From contig DXLM01000031.1 of the NCBI GenBank assembly GCA_019414725.1, positions 1-35,160 of the forward strand: a stretch of 35,160 nt of DNA. The letters are read 5' to 3'. Shown here piece by piece: positions 1-9,550 of this stretch. The notes under the pieces were generated by a model. It was not told the DNA's origin and ran no database searches. It was given only the letters and a program-made list of their open reading frames with translations. The translations under genes and the position numbers were made by a program. This DNA comes from Bacteroides sp. Its GTDB lineage: Bacteria > Bacteroidota > Bacteroidia > Bacteroidales > Bacteroidaceae. Positions within the stretch are counted from its first letter, which is position 1, and each line of letters starts with the position of its first letter.

Positions 1-53
1 GGCATCATCACCGCTGCTCCCAGACCGATGATATAGCTAAAAACTTGTTCCAT
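1..53 (-). CDS. Partial gene: N-terminus of a putative galactitol-type PTS IIC-like permease
   Basis: The ATG is at 53-51 on the minus strand and the reading frame runs open off the left edge. Only 17 complete residues are visible (MEQVFSYIIGLGAAVMM, then the start of a proline codon). The hydrophobic pattern V-x-x-Y-I-x-x-L-G-x-x-V-M-x-P resembles the N-terminus of EIIC-GAT permeases such as E. coli GatC. A Bacteroides-type promoter lies just upstream at 115-145. The gene is divergent from the pectin locus and could import a pectin-derived sugar. The gene start is fairly secure. The family call rests on very few residues and could be wrong. Confidence 0.45.
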   Translation of the reverse strand, partial: MEQVFSYIIGLGAAVMM

Positions 54-114
54 AATTTGCTTTTGTCTTTCTGTGAATCGTGATATTAGGTTTAATTATA
101 AATTTAAATTGCAC

Positions 115-145
115 CAAAAATACGTTCTTTTCTTTTAATTTGCAA
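115..145 (-). promoter_or_regulatory. Candidate promoter for the left-edge permease gene
   Basis: On the minus strand a -7 element TATTTTTG (122-115) matches TAnnTTTG. A TTG (145-143) lies 20 nt upstream, near the usual -33 distance. The predicted leader to the ATG at 53 is about 55 nt. The -33 match is only partial. Confidence 0.4.
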
Positions 146-198
146 CGGAAATATGATTTAATTCAAAACTTTATTGAAATAAACAAATATTTCCCGTT

Positions 199-210
199 AT
201 CGTACACGAT
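199..210. promoter_or_regulatory. Candidate operator palindrome in the divergent permease/GH105-CE8 region
   Basis: ATCGT-AC-ACGAT is a 5-bp-arm palindrome in an otherwise AT-rich spacer. It sits midway between the two divergent -7 elements, about 72 bp upstream of the plus-strand one. Its position suits an activator or shared repressor. The bound factor is unknown, and no second copy was seen in the window. Confidence 0.3.
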
Positions 211-281
211 TATTGTAAGGATGTGAATAATAAATCTACCTTTAAGCACAGAAAATCCACATACGGATTCGTGCTTTTGGC

Positions 282-289
282 TATATTTG
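282..289 (+). promoter_or_regulatory. -7 element upstream of the GH105-CE8 gene
   Basis: TATATTTG matches the Bacteroides TAnnTTTG consensus and lies 25 nt before the ATG at 315. No TTTG occurs at the -33 distance (around 258-263), as would be expected for an activator-dependent promoter. Confidence 0.4.
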
Positions 290-314
290 TATTTATAAAA
301 GTAATTATCGAATC

Positions 315-2414
315 ATGAAAAACAGAAGTATTTTATTAGGGTGTTTGGGAGCTATGCTTTGTATTACAAGTATGGCTCAGACTACAGAAGATTTTCCAAA
401 AAAACAGAAACCTTGGTCTGTACGAATGGCCGAATCGGAAATGGTACGTAATCCAGAATCTTGGCAAGTAGATTTTCAGCCTTCTTTAAAATGGGATTAT
501 TGCCATGGATTAGAATTGGGGGCTATGATGGATGTGTATGATCGATATGGCGATTCGAAATTTTATGATTATGCGCTGGCGTATGCAGATACAATGGTAA
601 ATGAGGATGGGACGATAAAGAAATATAAGTTGACAGATTATAGCTTAGACCGTATAAATTCGGGGAAAATGCTTTTCCGGATTTATGAGCAGACTAAGGA
701 TGAAAAATATAAAAAGGCTTTAAATCTGTTGAGAATGCAGTTTGATGGTCAGCCTCGTAATGAAGATGGCGGTTTTTGGCATAAAAAAGTTTATCCTAAT
801 CAAATGTGGCTGGATGGGCTTTATATGGGGACGCCGTTTCTTGCTGAATATGCTTATCGAAATAATGATCCGCATGCCTATCAGGAAGTGATAAATCAGA
901 TAAAGATTGTTGCACGTCACACCTATGATCCGTCAAATGGACTGTTCCGTCATGCATGTGATGTAAGCAAGCGAGAAAAATGGGCAGATAAAACAACCGG
1001 TCAGTCACAACATTGCTGGGGACGTGCTTTAGGGTGGTATACAATGGCTATAGTTGATAATCTTGATTTTATACCTTTGCATGAGCCGGGACGTGATTCT
1101 GTATTGGTTATTTTGAATCAGATAGCAAAGACTCTGAAAAAGTATCAGAGTCCGGAAGGTTTGTGGTATCAGGTTATGGATAAAAGTGGAGAGCCTGGAA
1201 ACTATCTGGAGTCTTCATGCTCCAGCATGTTCGTTTATTCTCTGTTTAAGGCCGTTCGTAAGGGATATATACCTTCATCATATTTTGCTGTAGCCCGTAA
1301 AGGCTATGAGGGTATTTTGAATGAGTTTATAAAAGTTGATGAGAATGGTCTTGTTTCCATCACAAAGGCATGTGCTGTTGCTGGATTAGGGGGAAAGAAT
1401 TACAGAATGGGAGATTATTCTTATTATATAAATGAACTTGTACGTGATAATGACCCGAAAGCTGTGGGACCTTTTATTTTGGCCAGCTTGGAATGGGAAG
1501 GATTGCCTAAGGAAAAACGACGTTTCGCTGAGCCTAGGGAGCTGGTTGTTGCTCAAGATAAGACAGGCGATTATTCTACGATAGCAGAGGCTTTGGAGAG
1601 TGTTCGTGCTTTTATGGATTTTGATGTAAAGATATATGTAAAAAAGGGTACGTATAAAGAAAAATTGATTATTCCTTCATGGCTGCAAAATGTTGAAATC
1701 ATAGGAGAGGATGTGCAAAATACGATTATAACTAATGCAGATCATGCCAATATGAATAATATGGGTACCTTCCGTACATATACAGTCAAAGTAGAAGGAA
1801 ACCATATAACTTTTCGGAATATAACGATAGAAAACAATGCGCCTAAATTAGGTCAGGCTGTAGCTTTACATACAGAAGGAGATTGTCTGCGTTTTATTAA
1901 CTGCCGTTTCTTGGGTAATCAGGATACTGTCTATACAGGAGTTGCAGGTACTCGACTTTATTTTGAAGATTGTTATATCGAAGGAACGACCGATTTCATA
2001 TTTGGACCGTCAACTGCATGGTTTGAGAATTGTACGATACACAGTAAGGCAAATTCTTATGTTACAGCTGCATCGACTCCTGAAAATATCAAGTATGGAT
2101 ATATCTTTAATAACTGTAAGTTAACAGCAGAAGAGGGAGTTGATAAAGTTTATTTAGGAAGACCATGGCGCCCGTACGCTTATACTTTATTTATGAATTG
2201 TGAATTAGGAAAGCATATAGTAAAAGCTGGTTGGGATAATTGGAGAAATCCTAAAAACGAAAAGACAGCTCGTTATGCAGAGTATAAGAACACGGGAGAA
2301 GGAGCTGATATAAGCCAGCGTGTAAGTTGGGCACGGCAATTATCTGATAAAGATGTTAAGATGCTGGTGAAATCTGAGTTCTATACTTTCTCGAATACAT
2401 GGGATTTGTACTAA
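315..2414 (+). CDS. Secreted GH105 unsaturated glucuronyl/galacturonyl hydrolase fused to a CE8 pectin methylesterase
   Basis: 699 aa. A type I signal peptide ends near residue 21 (SMA|QTT). Residues about 30-395 form an (alpha/alpha)6 GH105 (YteR-like) domain: WLDGLYMG holds the candidate catalytic Asp167, and HCWGRALGWY (233-242) is a family hallmark. Residues about 405-699 form a right-handed beta-helix CE8 domain with the expected residues in order: Gln514 (GQAVA), Gln536 and Asp537 (GNQDT), Asp560 (DFIFG), Arg616 and Trp618 (GRPWR). GH105 hydrolyses the unsaturated uronic acid left by lyases; CE8 removes methyl esters from homogalacturonan. The fusion suggests periplasmic trimming of imported oligomers. 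It is the first gene of the pectin locus, 105 nt before susC. Both modules look full length. Confidence 0.9.
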   Translation: MKNRSILLGCLGAMLCITSMAQTTEDFPKKQKPWSVRMAESEMVRNPESWQVDFQPSLKWDYCHGLELGAMMDVYDRYGDSKFYDYALAYADTMVNEDGTIKKYKLTDYSLDRINSGKMLFRIYEQTKDEKYKKALNLLRMQFDGQPRNEDGGFWHKKVYPNQMWLDGLYMGTPFLAEYAYRNNDPHAYQEVINQIKIVARHTYDPSNGLFRHACDVSKREKWADKTTGQSQHCWGRALGWYTMAIVDNLDFIPLHEPGRDSVLVILNQIAKTLKKYQSPEGLWYQVMDKSGEPGNYLESSCSSMFVYSLFKAVRKGYIPSSYFAVARKGYEGILNEFIKVDENGLVSITKACAVAGLGGKNYRMGDYSYYINELVRDNDPKAVGPFILASLEWEGLPKEKRRFAEPRELVVAQDKTGDYSTIAEALESVRAFMDFDVKIYVKKGTYKEKLIIPSWLQNVEIIGEDVQNTIITNADHANMNNMGTFRTYTVKVEGNHITFRNITIENNAPKLGQAVALHTEGDCLRFINCRFLGNQDTVYTGVAGTRLYFEDCYIEGTTDFIFGPSTAWFENCTIHSKANSYVTAASTPENIKYGYIFNNCKLTAEEGVDKVYLGRPWRPYAYTLFMNCELGKHIVKAGWDNWRNPKNEKTARYAEYKNTGEGADISQRVSWARQLSDKDVKMLVKSEFYTFSNTWDLY

Positions 2415-2519
2415 TAGAACAATTTTTACGTTTTTAAAATCAAAATTTATACATAAAAAATGTGTGTTAAAGAGATATTTGCAAACTAATTTTTAATATT
2501 ATCTTTAAACGCATTTTTT

Positions 2520-5500
2520 ATGTATTATCAACAGAGAATAAGGAACGTTGTTTCTTTGCTCATCATGAGCATGCTTTGTCTTGCATCTTTTGCTCAGGGA
2601 TTGCAGGTACAAGGTATTGTAAAGGACAAAAACGGTGAACCAATGATTGGTGTCAACGTTGTAGTGAAAGGTACTACTAATGGTACTATAACTGGTATAG
2701 ATGGTGATTTCTCACTTAGCGGAGTGAAAAAGTCTGATGTCATTGCTTTTACTTACATTGGTTTTAAGAACAAGGAAGTAAAGTATGAAGGACAAAAACA
2801 ACTGAATGTAATCTTGGAAGAAGATACAGAAACATTGGAAGAAGTTGTAGTTATCGGTTATGGTACGGTTAACAAGCGCGATTTGACAGGTTCTGTTGCC
2901 TCTGTCAGTGCTGAAGATATCGCTGCTGTTCCTGTTTCTAGTGCAACTGAAGCTTTGACTGGTAAATTGGCAGGTGTAAACATTACAACAACCGAAGGTT
3001 CACCTGATGCAGATGTGAAGATTCGTGTTCGTGGTGGTGGTTCTTTGTCTCAGGATAACTCTCCTTTATATATTGTTGATGGATTCCCTGTTTCAAGTAT
3101 TAGTGATATTGCTCCATCTGAAATTCAAAGTATCGATGTTTTAAAGGATGCGTCTTCTACAGCAATTTATGGTGCTCGTGGTGCTAATGGTGTTATTATT
3201 GTAACTACTAAGAGTGGAACAGAAGGCAAAACCCAAGTTGATTTTGGTGCTTCTTTTGGTCTTAAGAAAGTTACAAAGTTGACAAAAGTACTTAGTCCTT
3301 ATGATTATGTTGCTTATCAGCATGAATTAGGTTCTACTGATTATGGAAACTATTCTGATATGGATATCTGGAAGTCAGTTGAAGGATACGATTATCAGGA
3401 TGATATTTTCGGACGTACCGGAAATCAGGCTCAGTATAATGTGAATGTAAGCGGTGGTAGCAAGCAGGTAAAATATAATGTAAGCTACGCTCATAATGAT
3501 GAAAAGAGTATCATGTTGGGCTCTGGCTTCAATAAGAATAACATTAATGCTAAAATTAATGCAGAATTGAGTCAGTGGATGACATTGGACTTTAATGCTC
3601 GTATGAGCTACACTACTGTAGATGGTTTGAGTGGTGGTGCAGATACAAATGAATCGAGTGCAGCTAACTCAATTGTTGCGAATGCAGCTCGTTTCCGCCC
3701 TGTTGATCCTTTGACTTCAAACAGTGATGATGAAGAAAATAATACGTCTTCTCAGAAGAATCCGTTAGAACGTTTGCTTGCAACTTATAAAAAGAGAAAT
3801 ACATTTAATCAAAATTATAATGTTGGATTAAACTGGAAACCATTCAAGAACTGGACATTCCGTTCTGAATTTGGTTATGGCTGGAAGTATGATAATACAG
3901 ATCAGGTTTGGGCTAGTGATGCTGTTCAGAATTCTAAATTGGGTTATAATGGACAACCACAGTCTGTTTTGACTCGTGATATCACTAAAAATTGGCGTAA
4001 TGCTAATACCTTGACTTATGATAATAAGAAATTGTTTGACGGACGTGATAAACTGAATGTATTGCTGGGACATGAAGTAAGCAGCAGCCAGGAAACATCA
4101 CTCGAGAATACTTCTGTTGCATTTCCTGGCACTATGACTATCGACGAAGTCTTGGCTAACATGGGAGCTGGTACAGCTTTGCCTACTCAGACAACAATTT
4201 CGGCTAAAGATAATATGTTGTCTTTCTTTGGACGAGTAAACTATACTTTAATGGATAAATATCTGTTAACGGTAACGGTACGTGCCGATGGTTCTAGTAA
4301 GTTTGCAAAAGGTAATCAGTGGGGAGTATTCCCTTCTGCTGCTTTGGCATGGCGTTTGTCTGATGAAGCATTCATGAAAGGCACTCAGGACTGGTTATCT
4401 AACCTGAAAGTTCGTTTAAGCTATGGTACAGCCGGTAATAACCGTATCAGTTCTGGCTTAATGTATACTACTTATACAATGGCTGGTAATACAGGTAAAG
4501 CTCCTTTCTTTGATGAAACTCGTGGAGCTATGCTGGAACATGGTTCTAACCTGTATAATCCAAACTTGAAATGGGAAACAACTATTACTCGTAACATCGG
4601 TTTCGACTATGGTTTCTTCAATAACCGCTTATCTGGATCGTTGGATTTTTATTGGAATACAACAAAAGATTTGTTGATGAAAACAGAGATTCCGTCGAAT
4701 ACCGGTTATAGCTACCAGTATCAGAACTTTGGTAAAACTTCTAATAAAGGTGTTGAATTGACATTAAATGCTGTATTGGCTGATAAGGCAAAGTGGGGAT
4801 TGAACTTCAACTTTAATATTTCTTATAACCGTAACCGCATTGATGAACTGAGTACAGAAAATCCATGGCAGAGCAGTAACTGGTCGGGTAGTACTATTGC
4901 AAAATATGAAGACTATCGTGTAGAAGAGGGTGGTCGCTTAGGTGAGATCTGGGGATATAAAACAAACGGTTTCTATACAGCATACGATCCGGTGACAAAT
5001 CCAAATGGTGAATTGGTTTTGAATGGTACTTCATGGGAATTGCGTGAAGGCATTAAAGATAATAGCTATTCTATGGCCGGTGGTAAGCCTTATCCTGGAC
5101 AGTTGAAATATGAATGTGATGAAAACGGTAATCCTATTAAACAGAAATTGGGAAATACAGTTGCTCCGTTAACAGGTGGATTTGGTTTTGATGGATTTAT
5201 TGGAAACTTTGATTTCAATATTTTCTTTAACTATTCTGTCGGAAATCAGATTGTGAACGGTACTAAATTAGCTAATTCATTCTGTGCAGGTTCTGCAAAG
5301 GGATATAACTTGGTTAATGATTTTGCTTTGGATAACCGCTATACTTGGATTGATCCTGAAACTGGTCTGAATTTGGGTAAGCCAAGTAGTTCAACAGTTG
5401 ATTACTATGGTGGTGCCGAAGGATTGATTGCACGATTGAATGCTCTCAATACAGGAGCTAATATTTATAATCCTGCTGCTGTAACAGCAATGTATTTGAA

Positions 5501-5768
5501 TGATTATGCAGTAGAAGATGCCTCTTTCTTGAGAGTCAATAATATTACTATCGGATATACATTCCCGAAGGCTTGGGTTAAGAAAGCTTTTATGCAGAAT
5601 GTGCGTATTTATGTAACAGGTTATAATCTTTATTGTTTGACTAGCTATTCAGGTCCAGACCCAGAAGTAGATACAAGCAGTAAAAAGAATGCAATGACTC
5701 CGGGTATTGATTATGCAGCTTATCCGAAGAGCCGTTCATTTGTAGCCGGTATTAATGTAACATTCTAA
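2520..5768 (+). CDS. SusC-family TonB-dependent outer-membrane receptor
   Basis: 1082 aa, normal for the family. A signal peptide ends near residue 26 (SFA|QG). Next come a carboxypeptidase-regulatory-like domain (about 28-112; QGIVKDKNGEPMIGVNV), the SusC-typical linker EEVVVIGYGT, a plug domain (about 115-235; LYIVDGFP, KDASSTAIYGARGANGVI) and a 22-strand barrel ending in phenylalanine (AGINVTF). It imports pectin oligosaccharides through the outer membrane using TonB energy, capped by the SusD-like lipoprotein encoded 20 nt downstream. The start has a signal peptide right after it and no better ATG upstream. It probably shares a transcript with the GH105-CE8 gene, since no convincing separate promoter with a usable leader was found. 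Pectin specificity is inferred from the neighbours. Confidence 0.95.
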   Translation: MYYQQRIRNVVSLLIMSMLCLASFAQGLQVQGIVKDKNGEPMIGVNVVVKGTTNGTITGIDGDFSLSGVKKSDVIAFTYIGFKNKEVKYEGQKQLNVILEEDTETLEEVVVIGYGTVNKRDLTGSVASVSAEDIAAVPVSSATEALTGKLAGVNITTTEGSPDADVKIRVRGGGSLSQDNSPLYIVDGFPVSSISDIAPSEIQSIDVLKDASSTAIYGARGANGVIIVTTKSGTEGKTQVDFGASFGLKKVTKLTKVLSPYDYVAYQHELGSTDYGNYSDMDIWKSVEGYDYQDDIFGRTGNQAQYNVNVSGGSKQVKYNVSYAHNDEKSIMLGSGFNKNNINAKINAELSQWMTLDFNARMSYTTVDGLSGGADTNESSAANSIVANAARFRPVDPLTSNSDDEENNTSSQKNPLERLLATYKKRNTFNQNYNVGLNWKPFKNWTFRSEFGYGWKYDNTDQVWASDAVQNSKLGYNGQPQSVLTRDITKNWRNANTLTYDNKKLFDGRDKLNVLLGHEVSSSQETSLENTSVAFPGTMTIDEVLANMGAGTALPTQTTISAKDNMLSFFGRVNYTLMDKYLLTVTVRADGSSKFAKGNQWGVFPSAALAWRLSDEAFMKGTQDWLSNLKVRLSYGTAGNNRISSGLMYTTYTMAGNTGKAPFFDETRGAMLEHGSNLYNPNLKWETTITRNIGFDYGFFNNRLSGSLDFYWNTTKDLLMKTEIPSNTGYSYQYQNFGKTSNKGVELTLNAVLADKAKWGLNFNFNISYNRNRIDELSTENPWQSSNWSGSTIAKYEDYRVEEGGRLGEIWGYKTNGFYTAYDPVTNPNGELVLNGTSWELREGIKDNSYSMAGGKPYPGQLKYECDENGNPIKQKLGNTVAPLTGGFGFDGFIGNFDFNIFFNYSVGNQIVNGTKLANSFCAGSAKGYNLVNDFALDNRYTWIDPETGLNLGKPSSSTVDYYGGAEGLIARLNALNTGANIYNPAAVTAMYLNDYAVEDASFLRVNNITIGYTFPKAWVKKAFMQNVRIYVTGYNLYCLTSYSGPDPEVDTSSKKNAMTPGIDYAAYPKSRSFVAGINVTF

Positions 5769-5788
5769 ATTCTAATATGATATTATTT

Positions 5789-7744
5789 ATGAAAAATATA
5801 ATTAAGTTATTAGCTTTAGCTGCGGGAGTTGCTGGTATGAGTTCTTGTTCTGATTTTCTGGAACAGACAGCTCCTTCCGAACTAAATGACAACACTGTAT
5901 ATAATTCTACTTATTATACAGGATTGCGTGTGAATAAAATTTATGGTGGATTGGCACAAGATCAGACTTATTCACAGTATATTCCTATTATTTGGGGGTT
6001 AAACTCAGATTGTGAATTAGTCGATGGTTTGGGTGCTGATGCCGACAATACAACCAGTGAGCGTGGTAATATGAACTATAATGCCAGCCCGTCTTGGGGT
6101 AACTTAGCAAAACTTTGGGATGCTATGTATGGTATTATAGAAGATGCAAACTTAACATTGGAGGGTATTAACTCTAGTTCATTGCTTACTTCTGGTGGAT
6201 CAGAACAGAAAACAATGGAACGCTATAAAGGAGAAACTTTAGCTCTGCGTGCCATGATTTATTTTGATTTGGTTCGTTTCTTTGGTGATGTGCCACTGAA
6301 GTTAGAACCTTCACAGGCTGATTTAAGTAATGCTTATTTGCATAAGACAGACCGCGATGTTATTTTGGATACTTTAATGGTCGATTTAAAGAATGCTGTA
6401 GAGTTACTGCCTTGGGCAGATGAGGTATCGGGTTATACTACAGAGCATGCGACAAAGGGATATGCACATGCTTTGTTGGCGAATATTGCAATGACTCGTG
6501 CTGGATGGGTGATTCGTGAACAAGCAAAGGACGGATATGAAACTGCAGACTATACTGATCCTACTTATCCTACTCAGCGTCCGGATGCTGCAACTCGTAC
6601 CAAACTTTATGAACTGGCTCTGTCACATTTAAGTGCTATTATAACTAATGGTACTCATAAATTGAATCCGTCTGTAGAAAATCAATGGTATTTGATTAAC
6701 CAGCGTGAACTGGATAAGAACTACCATGAGAATATATTTGAGATGCCGATGGGACTTGGTGTTAGCAGTGAGTTAGGATATACCGTTGGTGTACGTGTTA
6801 ACGGTGCTACAACCGAATATGGTGTAAAAGGTAATTCATCTGGTAAGATGAAATTGACAGCTCCATTCTTTTATTCATTCGATAAGAAAGACTTGCGCCG
6901 TGATATAACTTGTGCACAGGTACAGTTAGGTGCAGAAAATGGCGTAACGAAAGAATCGATGTTGGGCAATGCGCCATTTGGAATTTATGTTGGAAAATGG
7001 GATGTACGTAAGATGAATGAAGAATGGCGTCAGGCTGCTATTGCTACAGGAAATGCTAAGTGGATGTCTGGTATTAATGTAGTGAAGGCACGTTATCCTC
7101 AGGTTTTGTTGTGGTACGCTGAAGTTATGAATGAGTTGGCCGGTCCTGATGGTGATTATGAAGGATCAGCAGGATTGACTGCTCGTCAGGCATTAGCTAT
7201 GGTACATACACGTGCTTTTGCTGATGCAGACAAGGCTGATGCTGAGAAATATATTGAAGCTATACCAGCTACTAAAGAAGCAATGTTTGATGCTATTGTT
7301 GATGAAAATGCATGGGAATTGGCTGGAGAAGGATTCCGTAAATTTGATTTGATTCGTTGGAATCTGTTGGCTGAAAAGATTCAGGAATTTAAGGATACTT
7401 ATTATGATGAACTGATGAATGAATCTAATCCTAATTATTATCCGGAAAAGGTTTATTTCAACTATACAGATGAAACCAAAACTAAAATTGATATGTCGAG
7501 TGTTACTTGGTATGGTTTGCCAGAAGGAAAAGAATCATCTGACTATGATGATAATAAGTCATTCTATGGCGCTGAAAGAGAAGACTCTAAGCAGACACAA
7601 TTACAAACTAACTGGCCTTCTATCTCAAGTGGCTTAGTTGGAGATAATGTACAGGTTAAGAACCGTTATTTATTGCCTGTTGGTTCTACTACTATTTCGG
7701 CTGCAAATGGTTATATCCATAACTCTTATGGATATTCAGATTAA
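5789..7744 (+). CDS. SusD/RagB-family surface glycan-binding lipoprotein
   Basis: 651 aa from the chosen ATG at 5789. An in-frame ATG at 5777 adds four residues but puts a less typical leader ahead of the MKN signal sequence. The signal peptide ends in a lipobox (GMSSC) with acidic residues soon after (CSDFLE), as in exported surface lipoproteins. The TPR-rich SusD fold shows in the LRAMIYFDLVRFFGDVPL segment, in the middle ARYPQVLLWYAEVMNELAG helix, and in the C-terminal WELAGEGFRKFDLIRWN signature. It forms the lid of the SusC transporter and binds the oligosaccharide. The SusC stop is 20 nt upstream, a standard susCD pair. The ligand is probably homogalacturonan or rhamnogalacturonan fragments, from context only. 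Confidence 0.95.
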   Translation: MKNIIKLLALAAGVAGMSSCSDFLEQTAPSELNDNTVYNSTYYTGLRVNKIYGGLAQDQTYSQYIPIIWGLNSDCELVDGLGADADNTTSERGNMNYNASPSWGNLAKLWDAMYGIIEDANLTLEGINSSSLLTSGGSEQKTMERYKGETLALRAMIYFDLVRFFGDVPLKLEPSQADLSNAYLHKTDRDVILDTLMVDLKNAVELLPWADEVSGYTTEHATKGYAHALLANIAMTRAGWVIREQAKDGYETADYTDPTYPTQRPDAATRTKLYELALSHLSAIITNGTHKLNPSVENQWYLINQRELDKNYHENIFEMPMGLGVSSELGYTVGVRVNGATTEYGVKGNSSGKMKLTAPFFYSFDKKDLRRDITCAQVQLGAENGVTKESMLGNAPFGIYVGKWDVRKMNEEWRQAAIATGNAKWMSGINVVKARYPQVLLWYAEVMNELAGPDGDYEGSAGLTARQALAMVHTRAFADADKADAEKYIEAIPATKEAMFDAIVDENAWELAGEGFRKFDLIRWNLLAEKIQEFKDTYYDELMNESNPNYYPEKVYFNYTDETKTKIDMSSVTWYGLPEGKESSDYDDNKSFYGAEREDSKQTQLQTNWPSISSGLVGDNVQVKNRYLLPVGSTTISAANGYIHNSYGYSD

Positions 7745-7771
7745 TTTAAATAATAAAATAGACATAAAGAT

Positions 7772-9412
7772 ATGAAGATGTTTAAATATATCATAGGTTC
7801 TGGAGCTTTTATGCTCCTGGCCTCTATCATCGGAACTGCATGTACTGATGGTAATGATTGGGATGTAGACAGCGCTCATGATCGTTTGTTCAGTGTGACT
7901 GCTTCAAAAATTTCTATTTCTGCACAACCGACATCTGCTGAGATTTCGTGGGGAACGGTTCCCGATGCAGAATATTATGTAATAGAATATAGTACAGATT
8001 CTTTGTATGATGAAATAGAGATTGGTGGTACGCAGCATTCTGTTGTTTTAGGTAAAGATAAATCTATCGTTGAAACTCCTTATGTTATTACTGGCTTACA
8101 AGGTGAAACAAAGTATTTTCTACGAATGAAATCAATGTCCTCGGTAAAGGCTGATTCAAAATGGACTTATTTGGAAAAATATTCTTTTAAAACAAGCGCT
8201 GAACAGATTTTGAATGAGGTTGCTTCTATTACAGGTGAAAGTGCTGTACTTTCTTGGACTGAAGGTGCTGAGGTTACTTCACTGAAGTTGGCTGAAGCAA
8301 AAGATGATGTCGAAGAGGTAGATACAACATATATCGAACTGGATGCTGCTGCAGTAGCTGCTTCGTCATATATTCTTACAGGACTAACTCCTAAAACAAA
8401 ATATTCTGTATCTATTTATAATGGTGACGTAAAACGTGGTACAAGAACCTTTACTACTACCGAATCATATCCAGCTGGCTATGATATTGTAAATGTTTCT
8501 GATGCGGATATGTTGAATGATATATTTGCAAATCCAGCCAATTACATACAGGATAATGGAGGTAATGTCGTATTGGTATTTGCTAATGGCTCTACAACAG
8601 ATTATATGGGTGAAAGTATGGAACTGACTATCCCTGCTGATTTCAAATCTGTTATTTTCTGGGGTGAATCAGGTGATACAAAACCAGTCTTTATGCCTAA
8701 AGGACTTTCTATGGCAGGTAGCCATGATTTGATTCGCTTCTATAATCTTGACTTGCAGAATACAAGCAGTGCAAATGATTATATTGTGAACTTTAATGTA
8801 GAAGGTACTGTTGGTGAGATATTAATCGATAATTGTAATATTAGTAAGACTCGTGGTGTAGTTCGCGTTCAGAGCGACGGAGCAAAGGGGTCTATAGGTT
8901 CTATTAATATTGATAACTGTGTATTGACAGATATTGGTTCGTATGGTGTATTGCAGACAAAAGTTTCTGGATTTACTCTTAACTCAGTAAGTTTGTCTAA
9001 CTCTACAGTGAATACGCTTAGTGCTGGTGGAGTATTGGTTACTCAGCAGAATAATGTTCATATCTCTATTGATGCTTGTACATTCTATAATTGCGTTGCT
9101 ACTGGCAAATCATTTATTGATATAAATAAAATGTCGAATGTAACTGTTGATGTAAAGAATACAATTATTGGTCAGTTGTATAGTTATACAGCAGAATCAA
9201 CCATTAAGGCAACTAGTGTGAAAGGCATTGCTACTACAACCAACCTCTTTACAACTACCGATTGCCCGTATAACAGTGGATATGAGTGGGGAGAAATTCT
9301 GAGTGTATCTTCAACAGAATTATTTGTAAATCCTGCAGAAGGTGATTTCCATATACAGTCGGCTAGCCAAAGCAGTGTTGCTGGTGCTGGTGATCCACGT
9401 TGGAATGAATAA
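7772..9412 (+). CDS. Surface lipoprotein with fibronectin-III-like and DUF4957/DUF5123-type beta-helix domains
   Basis: 546 aa. A lipoprotein signal sequence ends at Cys24 (GTAC|TDGND) with acidic residues after it. Two FN3-like modules cover roughly residues 38-140 and 143-227 (AEISWGTVPDAEYYVIEYS; AVLSWTEGAEVTSLKLAEA; ITGLQGETKYFLR; LTGLTPKTKYSVSIYNG). Residues about 240-546 are beta-helix-like, rich in short Asn/Asp turns (IDNCNIS, IDNCVLTD, LSNSTVN), resembling DUF4957/DUF5123 proteins of Bacteroides pectin loci. It occupies the SusE/F slot, 28 nt after SusD, and a strong hairpin terminator follows. I infer a surface pectin-binding role. The fold could hide a lyase, but I see no clear catalytic motif. 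Confidence 0.8.
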   Translation: MKMFKYIIGSGAFMLLASIIGTACTDGNDWDVDSAHDRLFSVTASKISISAQPTSAEISWGTVPDAEYYVIEYSTDSLYDEIEIGGTQHSVVLGKDKSIVETPYVITGLQGETKYFLRMKSMSSVKADSKWTYLEKYSFKTSAEQILNEVASITGESAVLSWTEGAEVTSLKLAEAKDDVEEVDTTYIELDAAAVAASSYILTGLTPKTKYSVSIYNGDVKRGTRTFTTTESYPAGYDIVNVSDADMLNDIFANPANYIQDNGGNVVLVFANGSTTDYMGESMELTIPADFKSVIFWGESGDTKPVFMPKGLSMAGSHDLIRFYNLDLQNTSSANDYIVNFNVEGTVGEILIDNCNISKTRGVVRVQSDGAKGSIGSINIDNCVLTDIGSYGVLQTKVSGFTLNSVSLSNSTVNTLSAGGVLVTQQNNVHISIDACTFYNCVATGKSFIDINKMSNVTVDVKNTIIGQLYSYTAESTIKATSVKGIATTTNLFTTTDCPYNSGYEWGEILSVSSTELFVNPAEGDFHIQSASQSSVAGAGDPRWNE

Positions 9413-9444
9413 AACTCACTTTGAGAATGTAAAATAGTTAATAG

Positions 9445-9490
9445 ACAAGTCCATAGACAGGGGATTCCTCTGTATGTGGACTTGTGTTTT
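9445..9490 (+). terminator. Intrinsic terminator after the SusCD/lipoprotein genes
   Basis: A stem begins at ACAAGTCCA (9445-9453) and closes with TGGACTTGT (9477-9485). The inner arm continues with only two mismatches to GACAG/CTGT. TTTT follows at 9487-9490. It separates the binding/import genes from the two lyases, so the lyases either have their own promoter or rely on readthrough. Confidence 0.75.
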
Positions 9491-9550
9491 ATTTAGTTTG
9501 ATATTTAGAACCTGAAAATCTACTATAGAAAGATGAATACTGTTGAATCC

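Noticed and set aside
2478..2507. TTTG-N18-TATCTTTA promoter-like sequence before susC
   Set aside because: The start site would fall only about 8 nt before the ATG, leaving almost no leader, and the -7 has a mismatch at its last base.
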